From: Perkinsus olseni
Taxonomy: Eukaryota > Perkinsozoa > Perkinsida > Perkinsidae
DNA: 64,000 bases
Assembly (NCBI GenBank): GCA_013115135.1
Contig: JABANP010000001.1
Span: 248,001 to 312,000 of the forward strand
Direction: 5' to 3'
Under the pieces are notes generated by a model that had not been told where the DNA came from, did not search any database, and saw nothing but the letters and a program-made list of their open reading frames with translations. The position numbers were made by a program, and so were the translations under genes. Position 1 is the stretch's first letter. Each line of letters starts with the position of its first letter. Positions 1 through 10,357 of the stretch are shown here, in pieces.

Positions 1-639
1 AAAATGCGCGCTTCAACCTAAGATTCTCTTTTCCACTACACCAAAGTAATGCTGGTATCGCCGCTGGGATTCGTACTGGAGTCGGACATCTCAAGATACT
101 TCTGTCTGCTGCGACACTTCAATACAAATTTTCGTATCTGCCCTCGGGAGCCGCAGTCAACCAGTCTACCGAGCTTGACGTATGCCCTACAATCTCATGG
201 TCCAGCCGGCGCCTGTGGAGCTTAGCAAAGGGGTAATTAGTAACTGACATCCTCAAGTGAGGCCCTTCCACACACTCTCGGGGACTACTTTCAGAGTAGT
301 TGCATCGCAAGGCGGAGCACATCTCTAAACTAGCTAGTAGAATAGTGGCACGGTCCGGCAAGGGGTCAACTAAGAACGTACCTAAAGTACCGTCGTCGTG
401 GGGCTCCGAGCAGCATGACAGGAATCTCGTACAGAAGTGCAAGTCACTGAGCCGCATGGCCTGGCCGGCGTTGTATCCTAGTCCAGCACCGGCACCCGCG
501 ATGTTGAGACTGGGTATCTTATTGAAGCTCGTACTGCCCGAGGAAGGCGTTTGACTGACTCTCAGCGCCTTCAGCTGGGTCTCTAGCCGCTTTACCTAAT
601 TTTACGCAAATCCTATCAGAATACTCGGTTCGAAGTATC
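1..639. other. unassigned left edge
   Basis: No gene could be supported here. Short open frames exist on both strands but none has a recognisable domain. The first 22 bases end in TTCAACCTAAG followed by AT, the same string that ends the proteasome alpha-5 intron at 20323-20369, so an intron end may lie at about base 22. Confidence 0.3.
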
Positions 640-1316
640 CTTACCGAGAGGCCAACACGGAGCTCATCTCTGAGGCTGCTGAGCTCGTCAACATCAGAAG
701 AATCAGCATATGAGCTCGAAGATACGCTGCCACTGTCGGATTCCTAAAGATACGCCGCCGACTTCGCTCCGCCGAATTATCCCCGCCCCTTCAGTACATC
801 ATCATCGTCAGAATCAGCCATATCGCCAAATCTGTCCTCTACGGTGCTCCTCCAGGCACCACTGCTGTCACCAGAGCCCAACGAGCTCGTCCCATGGGGC
901 CGCAGACTAAGAGGTTAGCCATCATGAAGATCATGCTGCCATCCCGGGTTCAATTCCCTCCCTACGCTCCCTGATTATTGGGCCCTTTTAGCAGCGGGTG
1001 TAGCTGTTCTGACGTTACACTGTGGGCCTTCGTCCGTCGCCGAAGATGCACCTGAGAGGACGTCCAGTGAAGGGCCCCTGGGTTGAGCAGCCCAACCTCT
1101 GAAATCATCTCCTTGCTTCTCCAGGAAGCCTCTAGCGGTCAGCCGCATAGAGGAGCTCCCACAGCCTGATACAGGTGATGACGACGACATGTTTTCAATA
1201 TTCAACTGCGACACTATTGGAACAACTGTGGTCACATCATCGTGCCAGCGGTGACGAAGACGACGACGACGGGTCAATTGCATTTAGCGCGCGCCCTGAG
1301 AAATTTCACAGTGACC
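640..1316 (+). CDS. hypothetical Ser/Pro-rich, acidic protein (partial model)
   Basis: I do not recognise this gene. One exon (about 750-913) reads as a Pro/Ser-rich stretch with four consecutive serines. It is followed by an intron at 914-991 (GT to AG). Further reading frames to about 1316 are rich in Asp/Glu, with runs of four Asp. The frames do not join unambiguously, so both the start and the exon structure are uncertain. The composition suggests a disordered protein. The coding call rests on frame length, on the splice-like junctions and on position just before the well-resolved transporter gene. It could be two short genes or partly noncoding. Confidence 0.3.
914..991 (+). repeat. family C intron (tRNA T-arm-like)
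   Basis: Putative 78-nt GT-AG intron containing GGGTTCAATTCC at 946-957, a match to the tRNA B-box/T-arm, in the sense orientation. Confidence 0.5.
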
Positions 1317-1661
1317 CGCGGAAGATGGCGAGTTGAGTGCTCGCACAGTGGACGCTACGCGGAGCTAGGGTAAATTTTGCTAGCTGAGATCATGATACCT
1401 GCTGGGCCGCAGAATAGGACTGTTGAGACTGCGGATGGGTCGGATGGTCGAGGGACTCGCTACGCTCTCAGCTGCGTCTAGCCGCCTCCTATGGACCTTC
1501 AAGACAACCGTCACAGCTGCTACTCTCCGGAGATGCACGCTGGGTCTTTCAATGGATGTAAAACAAATGACTAATAGCGCTCGTATCTAACCTATTTTGT
1601 ATCTGCACATCTCGAACCTTGGATACGTTCTACAGTCAGCTACTAGAATTTTTCCCTTGAC

Positions 1662-3605
1662 ATGACAAGCCAATTCGACGGCGTTCGTTCGTGTAACTCT
1701 ACCTGTTACTCTTCCTTTAGAGATCAGAGTTCACAGCGGAGTACCACGTCTCACGATTTACGAAAAGTTTGGTATGCGGCTTCTCTGTTAGGCCTTGCCG
1801 AGCCCATGCTCCGGTCATTTCGGTCGGACAGTGGCGCTGCTGCTCCTTCGCCTCGCCTCCATCCAAGGTCCAACATAACGCAGGTTGTCAACCCGTACGG
1901 AGGTAACGTCCCTTCTTGCCTACGAGCCTCTTGTTGATGTCTCTATGAAGGCACCGTCACATACGCCCCTTCGGAGTCTGGCGAGACGTCTATAGTACCA
2001 GCACCCCATGTAATACCGGGACAAGGGATTGAACCGGATACCTCTTCATCCAACGTCTATCAGGTTCAGAAGAGGCCTGAGTCTATGAATATTCGAGTGG
2101 CTCTACACTCTTCCCTCGTTGTAAATATAGCTCTCACTCTTGCCAAGGCTGTTTGCCTCCTGGAGAGTGGCTCGCTCGCGGTGAGTGCCAACAGCTGTTC
2201 CATGCACGGACCTCATCGCTCTAGGGTTGCATCAGGTCCTGGCCTCCTTAGTTGACTCGTTATTGGACTTACTTTCACAATTAGTAGGAGACGGACGGCT
2301 GTACAGGAAAGGGAGAGCATCGTCAAGGTACTCTGGTGGACGGAACACAAGGCGAACCATTCGTACAACGAGACTTACCCTGCTGGACAGAGGCGCTTGG
2401 AGCCTCTAGGCGTGGTAATATCGCGGCGCAGTGAAAAGGATTCCAATATCGATCCTAGTAGGTAATTTGTGCATGCTGGATGGGCATGGCATCCATTGAG
2501 GTCATACGGGAGTCGGCTGGGGTCTTGGCGGAGTACATCGGTAATACCCTAGGAGCTGGGCTCAGGCTCTGCTTGGGGAGTCGGAACGTTGTGGGCGATT
2601 TCAGGTACGGACAAAGTTCCCCCACTGGAGATGACACCACTGGTCGCCGCTATTATGATCGTGGCCATTGCATCTAAAACAGCTCTGTAATTCTAGATGG
2701 TGCGCTTGGAGGCAGGTTCGAATCCATGCGCAGGTATTTCTACTGTCGTAAAGTGGGGGAAGAGGCCAACTCGGAGAATGTGAAGGCATTAGCTCAGGAC
2801 CATATCAACGATGTACTGCCTCTTGCTCCAATCGTGAGAATGAATACGGATGGGGACGATCAGGTTTTCTCCAATACGGGTGCTGTACTGGCAGCATGGG
2901 CAGCATATGAAAGCCCTAAACTCTGGTGGGTGGATTCGACCTCCGCTGTAAGCTGGGAGCTAGAGGTGTCAGTAAATGTTCGAATTATTGTGGACTGCAA
3001 TACCTGCTCGGCCAGCTGTTTGCTTCCTTGCTACGTCGTCGGTTGTTGGATCGAGTATAAGAATGAGCTTTAGATACTTATTTCACTGTACATTATCGGA
3101 TCATGGATCGAGACCGGGAAGGAGCAGGCGGCAATGATTGCTGGTAGTGCCGCTGTACACACCATAGTTGCTCTCAGTTCCGGGTGTTTTAGGTCGATCG
3201 GCGGATCCTGAGTTCCTAGCTAACATCAGGGAGATCGCCAATCAGTACCATCCCGAGCTGTAAGCTTCTGGGGTCGTCAGCTTGTTGTTCCCCGAGACGC
3301 TAGTCTTTGCATCTTTCCACTGCGCAAGGTATGCTGATATCATCCGAGCTTATCACTTCGGCCCGAACTTCCTGGTTGAACTGGAGATGGTGCTGCCGGA
3401 GACGTATCAGCTGAGGGAAAGCCATGATATCGGTAGTGGATGGTGTTCTAGCGCGTGATGGGCTTCGAGCTCTGACTGTGTGTTAGGCATGGGACTGCAG
3501 CATAAAATCGAGGATCTCGATCGAGTGGAGCGAGCCTTCGTTCACATCGACTATCAGGAGCGGCCCTATGATGAGCACGATGAGAACTCCTGGCCGAACG
3601 AGTAG
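1662..3605 (+). CDS. CDF-family cation transporter, Mn-type
   Basis: Cation diffusion facilitator: a membrane antiporter that exports divalent metal from the cytosol in exchange for protons. Thirteen exons join in frame: 1662-1902, 1951-2009, 2064-2180, 2236-2283, 2328-2414, 2462-2540, 2605-2686, 2734-2812, 2864-2947, 3074-3143, 3193-3259, 3329-3432, 3487-3605. They total 1236 nt, or 411 residues. The two metal-site motifs are of DxxxD type: VDSLLDLLSQ in TM2 and DHINDVFSN in TM5. This pattern is typical of the manganese CDF subgroup (MTP8-11 like). YPAGQRRLEPLGV precedes TM3, and the cytosolic C-terminal domain shows ADPEFLANIREIANQ, RAYHFGPNFLVE and VERAFVHID. The start is the first Met of a Ser-rich N-terminus and could be extended by an unseen exon. 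Nine of twelve introns are followed by an exon beginning GT. Confidence 0.93.
2010..2063 (+). repeat. family C intron in CDF gene (antisense tRNA-like)
   Basis: 54-nt GT-AG intron. GGGATTGAACC at 2025-2035 is the reverse complement of a tRNA B-box, so the tRNA-like piece lies opposite to the gene. Confidence 0.6.
2687..2733 (+). repeat. family C intron in CDF gene (sense tRNA-like)
   Basis: 47-nt intron with AGGTTCGAATCC at 2714-2725. TGCGC motifs flank it, resembling the 3' part of a tRNA. GTA occurs at the donor and again as the first three bases of the next exon. Confidence 0.7.
2948..3073 (+). repeat. family A intron in CDF gene with decayed exon copy
   Basis: 126-nt intron carrying the family A core GCTAGAGGTGTCAG at 2959-2972. 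Its 3' part (about 3030-3066) resembles the start of the following exon, around the codons for Gly-x-Trp-Ile-Glu. Confidence 0.6.
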
Positions 3606-4341
3606 GGGCTGCTGCTGACAGCCGCTTCGACGCTTGAGGGACGTTATCAGGTACTATGAGAAGGTGCGAGGGTCTCCACGGCAGAAGTCGGCTAAATGCC
3701 GCCCCTCTGTCGAGGGTGAGAAGAAATTGGAGTCATCTGGTGCTGGTAGTGGCCTTTTCGATACACTAGCTCGTTGACTGTAACTATCACTATATTATCA
3801 CCATTACTGCCATCATCATCATCACCGCAGTTCCCTGCGTACCATTGCTTTCTGCGAGTCGTGTATCGTTTCCTTCGCCGTTGGATAGCCGCTGCACTAC
3901 TGGGCACTTTGAAGGCGCACTATTACGCTTCGCTGTAACGTTGGCTCTGTTGCCCCCCACTAGATCCTCCCGTCGTCTCGCTTCAGCAAACTAGGAAAAG
4001 GTTTCCAAGCGTGTCGACAGATCGGCTGCCTTTTGAGTTGGCTGGCTTGCGGCTTTGGGAGACCTGCTTTTCTTTTTTGTACATGTGCATCATAGGGAGT
4101 GGAAGAAGGAGGTTGGACCAGACGTGACGTGGAAGCCTGGGACTCGCCGAGTTGTACTAGGGTTGTGCGATTACTGGTTGATCTGAGATGTAGTACAGCA
4201 CAAGCAGTGCAAGGCTGCATATTGTGAGAGGATCTCTATTTTCTGTCGAACGATATAATGGGGACACTGTTGTGTTGAATCGGGGAGAGTAGGGAGGTCT
4301 GTATGACAATGCTGCATGTGCAGGGGTTGCTTACTCTTATT
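3606..4341. other. intergenic region, CDF to Sec22
   Basis: Holds the 3' flank of the transporter and the 5' flank of Sec22. CATCATCATC-type microsatellite occurs near 3815. No supported gene; open frames on the minus strand lack domains. Confidence 0.5.
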
Positions 4342-5611
4342 ATGTGCGACTTAACATTCATAGCACGCGTATCGGATGGTCTCATATTCACGGAGACCTG
4401 GGATGGCGGTAAGGAAGGGCAGGCAATGGCTAAGTATAAGCAACAGGTAATAATACACCATAGTCTAGGTGGAGGAGGCTTCCGTAGACAGGGCTTAGTC
4501 TCGGGAAAGGGGAGGTTCATTTCTGTTCGCTGGGCAACGGAGGTCTTCTTCTCGCGGCTGACCTGCTGTGCCTCACGGAGAATAGAAAATTCGTCTTCAG
4601 GCCAAGCAGCTGCTCCGCCATATGAATTCGTTTCCACCACAATGCTCTATCGATACAGGAGCATATGTTTTCCAGTAAGGAAGCTATTTTCATGTGCTTC
4701 GCTCCGCTAGATAATTGGTGACGTTTTGGTAGCTACATCACGGATGGTGGTATAGTGTACATGACGCTGTGTGACCAGAGGTACCCGAAGAAGCTGGCCT
4801 TCTCGTTTTTGGAGGTACTAGCTGCTCCGGTAAGGGCACTTTGGAAAGTCCCATCCCTGTTAGGAAATCCGGCAAGCGTTCGTAGAGGAGTTGGCGAGGG
4901 AGTTTGGCACCACTGATAGCTTAGATTACCGACAGCATATTGAGGCTATCACTAAGCCCTATCATTTCATATCTTTCGGTAAGGCGGAGCGAAGCGCGAG
5001 AAGATTTGCATTTGGATGTACTTGTATTGGTCAGATCGGCAGATAACGAAGAGGCGGAATGACTATCGAGACCCGACCTCAACTCGGGCGCTGAACAGGT
5101 TGAATGATAGCCTTACGGAGGTCAACAGTATCATGCAGAAGAACATCGATGATATATTAACGAGGGGTAGTACTATGGTCGCAGCTACTCACTCGTTAAA
5201 GTCTTGCTATTCTACGACCCTTCTAAGAGCAATGAATAGATTGGTGGAAAAGGAATAAGTGTTCAGTGTGTTGAACAGCTTCGGCGCTATTGGACTATCG
5301 TGAAGCGTATTCGACTGTGTCATCGCTTGGCTGAAGGGGAGTAGGCCCGTTCGGGGTTCTCTAAATGCTGGTCGTGGATGATCAGGCGAGAAGCTCGAGG
5401 ATGTGGGAAGAAGAGCTAACGACTTGAAGGATGCAAGCAAGTCGTTCTCGAAAAAGGCCAGGATGATCAATTTGCAGGTGCGTCAGGGTCACCGGCTCTA
5501 CCGAAGTGGCTCGCTATTGGCCGCTGCTTTCAGGCGATGTTCCGCAAGCACGCGACCATGGCAATCTTCCTAGTATTTTTCCTCTTCATCATCTGGTGGA
5601 AGGCCTGCTGA
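4342..5611 (+). CDS. SEC22: vesicle-trafficking SNARE Sec22
   Basis: R-SNARE of ER-Golgi transport: an N-terminal longin domain, a SNARE coiled coil and a C-terminal membrane anchor. Exons 4342-4446, 4601-4674, 4733-4814, 4864-4978 and 5035-5166 join cleanly. They give the longin domain (MCDLTFIARVSDGL, AKQLLRHMNS, VFHYITDGGIVYMTLCD, KLAFSFLE) and the start of the SNARE helix (LNDSLTEVNSIMQKNIDDIL). The helix continues near 5226-5254 and 5386-5478 (EKLEDVGRRANDLKDASK). The anchor is the last exon, 5534-5611, a run of Phe/Ile/Leu ending WWKAC. The two introns inside the SNARE helix are not resolved. The one leaving about 5254 appears to start GA rather than GT, because an in-frame TAA follows at once. 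Start chosen at the Met matching the family N-terminus. Confidence 0.92.
4675..4732 (+). repeat. family D intron in Sec22 (antisense)
   Basis: 58-nt intron with GCTTCGCTCCGC at 4696-4707, the reverse complement of the family D core seen in a neighbouring intron of the same gene. Confidence 0.6.
4979..5034 (+). repeat. family D intron in Sec22 (sense)
   Basis: 56-nt intron with GCGGAGCGAAGC at 4984-4995. Confidence 0.6.
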
Positions 5612-5632
5612 GCTGCTGTCGTCGTCGTTATA

Positions 5633-5650
5633 GCTAGAGGTGTCAGAAAG
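5633..5650 (+). repeat. family A core downstream of Sec22 stop
   Basis: GCTAGAGGTGTCAGAAAG starts about 20 nt after the Sec22 stop codon, in the presumed 3' UTR rather than in an intron. Confidence 0.6.
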
Positions 5651-5866
5651 CTGGGAAGGAGAGCTCTCACTATCGATGAGTGAACTACTACAGCATCATT
5701 ACATTCTCTGATGTACTAACTTGGACTAGCATCATCACTACCACAATCACAATCGGCTAGTCATCTGATCACTTTTCTAATGTGCTTAATAAGACGGTTC
5801 TGACTTTTTTTCGTATGGAGGGATGAATGAGGGTACCGCTGTTGATTTTGTTGTCTTTTTCGGCCA

Positions 5867-7702
5867 ATGGACTCCGTAACCGTGGACTCGTTTATCGACT
5901 CTGGTCAAGGAGAGCCGCCCGATACCGACCGGAATGACTTAGAAGGAGATCCTCTGGCTCAGGCAGTGGCAGCAACAACAGCTTCCTTGTAAGTCGCTTT
6001 GGGAACCGCGGGGGAATCATCGATTTTTGAATGTGCTCTGTGGATTTCGAAGGCTCTGAAGCGAAGCCTTCCTCTGTTATTTCGCCACCTCCTAGATACA
6101 CTGCCTCGGGGGTGCCTCATCGCAGTCTTGACTTTGTCCGAGCGTAAGAGGCAAGTATTGGTCGTTATAGCAATAGTCGGTGTGTGCAGGAAAGTTGCAG
6201 CACTCCGACGAGAGAATGAGGAGCTATTGGATAGAGTAGAGGAATTGGAGAGCACGTTACGGATAGTCCAGACCGGTAGTGAGCAGGGCGGGGGTATCAT
6301 CATGTGGGGCCTAGGCGCTGTGTGGCGACGGGAGCTGCCGGTTTCAATGGACAATCGAGAGGACGTACTTCAACTAGGAGTAGATGGTAGCGTCCTGCGC
6401 GCTGATCATGTGCTGCGTTCGATGTACTGACGATATCGTTGCCGTAGTCGGTGAGAGGAGGGCGGCGTGATTCTTCCCTTGAATTGGAGTCGTCTTGAGC
6501 CGATAAGTCGATGGGGTTTCTGGGCGGCGGGAGTGAATGGATTATGGGTCGTCTCTCAGCGCAGTCCTGGGCGATAGCAGCAGCTACGAATGGTGAAGGG
6601 GACGAGGGCGGTAGGTCCCGAGTTCGATCCCCGGAGGCGACATCGTCGTAATTGGCAGGCTGGACCGTGGAGCAGGCTCGGAAAATGAAGGAAGTGACGC
6701 TGCTGCTAATGCAAGCCAAGCAGGCCAAAGAGGAGGCGTTGAACTTTACCAAAGCAGGGAAAGTAATTTCATCGCGTCTTTTCTGGTCTGCAGTGATGCC
6801 AGCGTAGGGACAGCTGTATGAGAAAGTGCGATCGTTGAAGGCCCAGTTAGCGAGGGAGAGGGAGGAGAAGCTGATGATGAAACAGAGGTCGTGAGATGGC
6901 CTCGCCATGTGTGTGGTCGTGAAGGAGGATGCGTGTTTTATTCGGAGTTAAAGGAGGCACTCTCTCCCTTTGGTGATGACCTTTAGTGGGATGACCTTGG
7001 TTAAAAAATTAATACTGGTGACACTGTCACTGTTTACAGTGACTGTCACCGCCGGTGACCCTGGCTGCCGCTCAGTGAAGCTGTAACACTTGCGGAAAGT
7101 CATGAGTCAACGGCGACTTGTTGCTCGGGTTGAGTCCTTGTTTCTGGATACACGTTCGTGACTGTGTCCCTGCGCTAGTGTGTCCGTAGAGGGTCGTCAT
7201 TTAGGCTAGGAAAGGTATTCGCGCAAGCAGCAGATATAAGGAAGGCGAATAAGGAGATGAAGGTGCGTAGGGGCTGTCCACCTCCGGGCAGTGTCCGACT
7301 TTTCACGCAGGAGAGGATGGCTGGTGAGAGGGCACAGTGGCAGCGACTGGTGCGGCGGTTGAAGGAGAGCCATATGGAGAATATGCAGCAGTTGCGGCAG
7401 GAGATTGGGGAACAGTCTGTCCACGCAGTTGAGAGGGTGCGTCAGTTGAATCAGGTGGAGCGGAAGGTCCTGAGATCGATCCTCGGATACTACATTTTTC
7501 AGTTCGGCGAGCGAGTGATGTCAGAGTTGACGGAGCTGCAGGAGCATCTTGCTCTCGTGAGGCGACCCTCCTCCGCTTTCCTCACATTACAGCTCAGGTA
7601 CGGCAGGGAGACTCCGTGAGTGAGCTAGCCCCTCTGGTCCGGCACAAGGAGGCCAGGGAGGGCTCGAGTTTACCACCTTTGACGACGCAGTCGAAGGCTT
7701 GA
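5867..7702 (+). CDS. coiled-coil protein, unidentified
   Basis: Multi-exon gene of unknown function. The N-terminal exon starts MDSVTVDSF and is acidic. A Ser/Pro-rich exon follows (about 6060-6143). Next come long heptad-rich stretches: KVAALRRENEELLDRVEEL from 6190, VEQARKMKEVTLLLMQ from about 6666, EKVRSLKAQLAREREEK near 6820, and AGERAQWQRLVRRLKE to about 7540. The final exon begins after TACAGCTCAG, starts GTACGGCAG and stops at TGA 7700-7702. Resolved introns include 6144-6189 and 6593-6658. The join between the first and second exons does not keep frame with the obvious donor at 5989, so that boundary is uncertain. The architecture suggests a structural, cytoskeletal or ciliary protein, but this is only inference. 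Confidence 0.6.
6593..6658 (+). repeat. family C intron in coiled-coil gene
   Basis: 66-nt intron with GAGTTCGATCC at 6620-6630 preceded by GGTCCC, T-arm-like, sense orientation. Confidence 0.6.
7018..7052. repeat. hairpin-forming inverted repeat
   Basis: GGTGACACTGTCACTG and CAGTGACTGTCACC flank a TTTA loop; GGTGAC recurs just after. It lies between coding exons, probably in an intron of the coiled-coil gene. Confidence 0.5.
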
Positions 7703-7816
7703 AGGAACTCCTCCGAGCATTTGTGTCATCATGGTCTACTAGAGGTGTATTATTCGAAGTCGGATTTGTTGAGCTCAGTGTGGTTATATTATTGTTCCTG
7801 GCTAGTTTGTTTCTTC

Positions 7817-9909
7817 ATGTTCCATACAGCGCCTGCAGTAACAGCAGCAGCAGCAGCCCCTAGCCCCTTGCTGCGGCTCAGTGTGGCCTTACTTAACCAC
7901 GCCACAACGACGACAGCAGCAGGAGTAGCAGGAGAGGCCCTATCGGAGGCAGCGGAGAGGTGATGATGGCGGTTGGGTGATGCGCTGTTGGATGCTTGCT
8001 GCTCTAGTCTGTGCCGGTCCACTCCCGAAGCGGAGCAACGTAGAAGGGTGACGGGGGAAGTGGTGGGTATTGATAACTCCTTGATGCCTCCAGTGGAGCA
8101 GTATATGCATAAGAAGGTGAAAGTGCTCTCATGCTTGACCGCGCGCCACGAAATTGTCGATCTTCAGCGGCTGATGGGTGCTGTGCGGCCGCTGCTGGAG
8201 GCGAGGTTGGGTGGGTCATTGGTCACCTTCGGCTCCTGCGAGAATGGATTCTGGGTTAACGGGTCCGATATCGATGCTTGTATGGTGTTGAAGAACGCCC
8301 GGACTAAACAGGTGATTTCGAACTGGGGAGGTTCAGGAGGTTCTGTGGAGTTGAACGTATCTTTGCGAAGTGGCGGGAAAGGAGTGGTATGGGTTTAGAT
8401 ATGCGTATCGAAGCTTCAAGCGATCAAGTCGGCTTTGAATCGGCTGACGATGGCCGCCCCTGCTGATACGGCCAAGGACGTGGCCAGGGTGATGCTGATC
8501 CGCGGGGCTCGGGTGCCGGTGGCGAAAGTGTTCGATAGCGACGGAAAGAATGTAGGAGGACACTATGGCATAAGGAGTTGGTAGTGGTGTTGGAGTAGGT
8601 GTTGGATATATCGATCAATAATACTGTAGCGATAGAGAACTCCCAGTTGGTGGCAGTGTGGACTGACCTAGATCATAGAGTGAGGACGCTGGGGAGGTAG
8701 GTGGCAACGGTGGAGGGGAGGAAGGGGGATGATGGGTGTTGGGTAGGGTCATCAAGTACTGGGCTAAACGAAGGCAAATTAATAATCGGAGTCAAGGGAC
8801 TTTTTCTACGGTAGGGTTGGGGGGATCTTGCCAATCTTGCTGATCTTGCATTTCCTTAGTACACGCTGATATTGCAACTGGTATATTTACTGCAAACTCG
8901 ACAGAATCCTATCTTGCCATTGTATAAGGATATGGAGCTGTTTGCTACTGCAGAGGATGAAAGCAGCAGTGAAGGTAGCGTGGGACTGGCGTGTAGGCAG
9001 CATTAGGCGCAAGGGCGTGGGTTCGATCCCGGCATGTTGCATTCTCTGTGTAGTGCTTGAAATGCTCGACTCGCAGGTGAGAGTAAGCTGGAAAGTGGCG
9101 AGGCTGATAGTGATGGCGATAGTGGTGGTGGTAAGAGCATCGAGGAGGCCAACAGTGAAGGCTGGGACGGGATGGACGGGACTCTGCGGCCGCTCCCTTT
9201 CATGACGTCTCGGGAGGAGATATTCGACAAGTGCCCGGAACTGCGGAACAACTCCGAGTCGGTTGGGGAGCTGTTGATGGAATTCTTCGAACTTTATGGC
9301 AGCGAGAGAATGGCAGGCGGAGCGGAGGTAATATGGATATTTTCGTGAGGGGAAACATCTCAGTTCGTTACGGAGCGGTACGATAGGGTAATGTAGCTTC
9401 CCCTTTGCACTGGTGGGCAGATACTTTGCTACGATGGGAGTATCTCGTACTTCGAAGATAAGGAGGGAGGGAGCACAGAGGGAGAGGAGCCCCAGCCACA
9501 ACAAGAGCCGGTGTTAGTGATGAGATGCCCTATAAGTAAGAAGGATGTCAATCCGATGAGCAAGGCAGTGTGGGAGGTAACTGATGGCGACGTGGCGGAG
9601 AAGAGGGGTTAAGTACATACGGCAGGTCCTCCATGGCGAGTTTGTAAGGGCACGGACAATGCTGTTGGATGGAGCCACGCTTGATGAGGTGATAGGCGAC
9701 TTTTCTTGACTGCCGGTCTTCGTGTTGGTCGTAGCATGAGAGAGTTACTGCAATAGGGGTTTAGTCGGTTGGAGTTAGGGGAAGTGTGGTAGGTGTGCGA
9801 GCCTGCGGAGGAGTCGCCGTTAACGATACGGAGGAAGCTGAAGCGGGAGCAGAGGAAGAAGAAGCGAGAGGCAAAAGCAGAGAGTGATGAGGGTGCGACA
9901 GAGTGGTGA
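7817..9909 (+). CDS. terminal uridylyltransferase / non-canonical poly(A) polymerase
   Basis: Cid1-like RNA nucleotidyltransferase that adds U or A to RNA 3' ends. Exons 7817-7959, 8008-8122, 8168-8311, 8414-8551, 8599-8696, 8747-8810, 8860-8974, 9077-9298, 9328-9377, 9421-9576, 9626-9688 and 9793-9909 sum to 1425 nt, or 474 residues. The catalytic core is visible: FGSCENGFWVNGSDIDAC (GS plus DxD), then VLDISINNTVAIENSQL with the third acidic site. The central domain (VIKYWAKRRQINNRSQGTFS) and C-terminal PAP-associated features (LLMEFFELYG, NISVRYGA) follow. The N-terminus is Ala-rich and the C-terminus Lys/Arg-rich. An acidic, Gly-rich insert interrupts the C-terminal half. Two introns are special: 8123-8167 keeps the frame open, and 9299-9327 would be a 29-nt GC-AG intron. 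Which nucleotide it adds cannot be told from the sequence. Confidence 0.9.
8123..8167 (+). repeat. family B intron in the TUTase gene (antisense, frame-neutral)
   Basis: 45-nt GT-AG segment with GCGCGCCACGAAATT, the reverse complement of the family B core. It has no stop and a length divisible by three, so it would be missed as an intron. Removing it restores a continuous amphipathic helix before the catalytic motif. Confidence 0.6.
8975..9076 (+). repeat. family C intron in TUTase gene
   Basis: 102-nt intron with GGGTTCGATCC at 9019-9029 inside GGGCGTGGGTTCGATCCCGG, a clear tRNA T-arm. GT begins both the intron and the following exon. Confidence 0.65.
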
Positions 9910-10357
9910 AGGGCCGCTGGCACAGGCTTTAGTACAGGTACCACGAGTAAGGAGAAGGTTGGTATGAATGAGCCCGCGTCTCCCCTGCCTCGTCCACCGC
10001 CTCCCCCAGCTCCGCGACCTTCCTCCTCTCCTTCCTCCGCCCCTCTGCCGCCCCTCCCCCCGTCTTTGATGAAGATGATGCATGGCTTCTGAGATCTATC
10101 AATGACTTTGTCTCTCTCCCGTAGTAGTAGCAGTATATTCAATCGTAAAAATCACATGGTTTCAGCGTGATGTGTTTCTGATGCTTGCGGGAATGCCAGC
10201 CGTTGTTGTGTGGAGTAGAGGAAGAGCTCTCGGCTGAGCTGCTGGTGAAGTACCAGGGCATTGGTGTTCGGGAATGAACGCTGTCTTCGGGAAGCTTCTC
10301 TCACGCGATGGTCGGTAGTTTCTTGGTTTCCTTCCTCCTCCTTCTCGCCATTCGGTG
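9910..10357. other. TUTase 3' region with proline-rich frame
   Basis: A frame at about 9964-10091 encodes a strongly Pro/Ser-rich stretch. A 27-nt GT-AG segment (9906-9932) could splice it onto the TUTase C-terminus in place of the TGA at 9907. Otherwise this is the spacer before TFIIB. Confidence 0.35.

Noticed and set aside
4236..4640. minus-strand 134-residue ORF
   Set aside because: Antisense to the Sec22 first exon and intron, no domain.
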